This document shows, piece after piece, positions 6,357 through 6,676 of a DNA stretch of 6,676 nucleotides. The number at the start of each line of letters is the position of its first letter. Position 1 is the stretch's first letter. Source of the stretch: Phocaeicola_A sp964580305 (GTDB lineage Bacteria > Bacteroidota > Bacteroidia > Bacteroidales > Bacteroidaceae); NCBI GenBank assembly GCA_964580305.1, contig CAZOKL010000107.1:1-6676 (forward strand), in the 5' to 3' direction. The notes under the pieces were generated by a model. The model worked only from the letters and a program-made list of their open reading frames with translations, had not been told where the DNA came from and did no database searches. Made by a program: the position numbers and the translations under genes.

Positions 6357-6365
6357 TCAAAATAC

Positions 6366-6676
6366 TTATTGGTCAATCACACAATGAATCCTAACCTTTA
6401 CGCAACGGTTCAGTTTGGCATTCAGCACCTGCGTACTCTTGTCATTAACTGTTACGATCGGATCTGTCAATGCATTGATTGAAAAGTCCGTGTCAGGAAC
6501 ATTCTTGAACATGCCGTTTTCTTTCAGCCATTTTATGACAGTATATGCACGGTTGTAAGCCAATGTCTTGTTACGTTCCAAACCAACATGCTCGGCATTC
6601 TCACCCACATAATTGTCTTGGCTGGTAGCAAGTCCTTCAGCCTGCACAAACAGGATGCGTCCGTTTCTCAATATTT
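6366..6676 (-). CDS. OmpA-C-like domain protein, C-terminal part (5' end outside window)
   Basis: About 102 C-terminal residues are visible, ending at a TAA, and the frame stays open to the window edge; the TTG at 6671 should be read as an internal leucine. The pattern fits an OmpA C-terminal (peptidoglycan-associating) domain: a strand R-I-L-F-V-Q-A-E-G, then N-K-T-L-A-Y-N-R-A-Y-T-V-I-K-W-L resembling the family's N-x-x-L-S-x-x-R-A-x-x-V-x-x-W-L helix, and the closing strand N-R-C-V-K-V-R-I-H resembling the usual N-R-R-V-E-I. The Arg of the helix is kept, but the Asp of the usual G-H-T-D turn appears replaced (G-L-A-T-S). Such proteins sit in the outer membrane or periplasm; in Bacteroidales some belong to fimbrial or surface loci. 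The family call is from pattern alone, and the N-terminal architecture is unknown. It is separated from the his operon by 344 bases and is probably a different transcription unit. Confidence 0.6.
   Translation of the reverse strand, partial: ILRNGRILFVQAEGLATSQDNYVGENAEHVGLERNKTLAYNRAYTVIKWLKENGMFKNVPDTDFSINALTDPIVTVNDKSTQVLNAKLNRCVKVRIHCVIDQ

Larger units (their letters stand above)
6022..6365. other. Intergenic region with dyads, promoter and his-operon leader
   Basis: This 344-base gap has no convincing reading frame. From right to left it holds a 16-bp stem-loop just past the ompA-like stop, a perfect 62-bp palindrome, an AT-rich stretch, a TAnnTTTG promoter match, and a ~100-nt leader before hisH. 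Within the AT-rich part, TGTATATAT (6157-6165) is repeated in inverted orientation at 6232-6240, which may be chance given the composition. I see no tRNA, no leader peptide with a histidine run, and no lysine- or histidine-responsive RNA motif I recognise. Confidence 0.75.

Overview
The window looks like a stretch of Bacteroidales chromosome, probably Prevotellaceae or a close relative (inferred from protein character and gene style, not from a database match). The supporting signs are start codons mostly without Shine-Dalgarno sequences, a promoter element matching the Bacteroidetes -7 consensus TAnnTTTG, a fused HisIE, and an FtsE-type ATPase without an adjacent ftsX. All recognisable genes lie on the minus strand, so transcription runs from high to low coordinates.

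Right edge (6366-6676): the C-terminal ~102 residues of an OmpA-C-like protein whose start lies outside the window. Below it is a 344-base intergenic stretch (6022-6365). Next to the ompA-like stop it holds two abutting dyads: a 16-bp stem-loop (6298-6356) and a perfect 62-bp palindrome (6238-6299). An AT-rich tract follows, with a candidate promoter (6131-6138) and a ~100-nt leader carrying a small dyad.

Main block (6021 down to 84): a tight seven-gene run, hisH-hisA-hisF-hisIE-ftsE-lysC-lysA. hisH/hisA overlap by 4 bp and hisA/hisF by 7 bp; the remaining gaps are 13-25 nt, so one polycistronic transcript is likely. The four his genes cover the middle of histidine synthesis: phosphoribosyl-ATP hydrolysis (HisIE), ProFAR isomerisation (HisA) and imidazole-glycerol-phosphate synthesis (HisH glutaminase plus HisF cyclase). 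hisG, hisD, hisC and hisB are not here. lysC (aspartokinase, first step of the aspartate pathway) and lysA (diaminopimelate decarboxylase, last step of lysine synthesis) close the run, with the FtsE-family ATPase between the histidine and lysine parts. The lysA end is clearly richer in G+C than lysC.

The far left (1-83) is a short spacer that may contain the first codons of a further gene. The seven-gene block is ordinary primary metabolism and I do not see a new enzymatic system. The least explained part is the palindrome/stem-loop pair at 6238-6356; next is the placement of an FtsE-type ATPase without ftsX between histidine and DAP/lysine genes.
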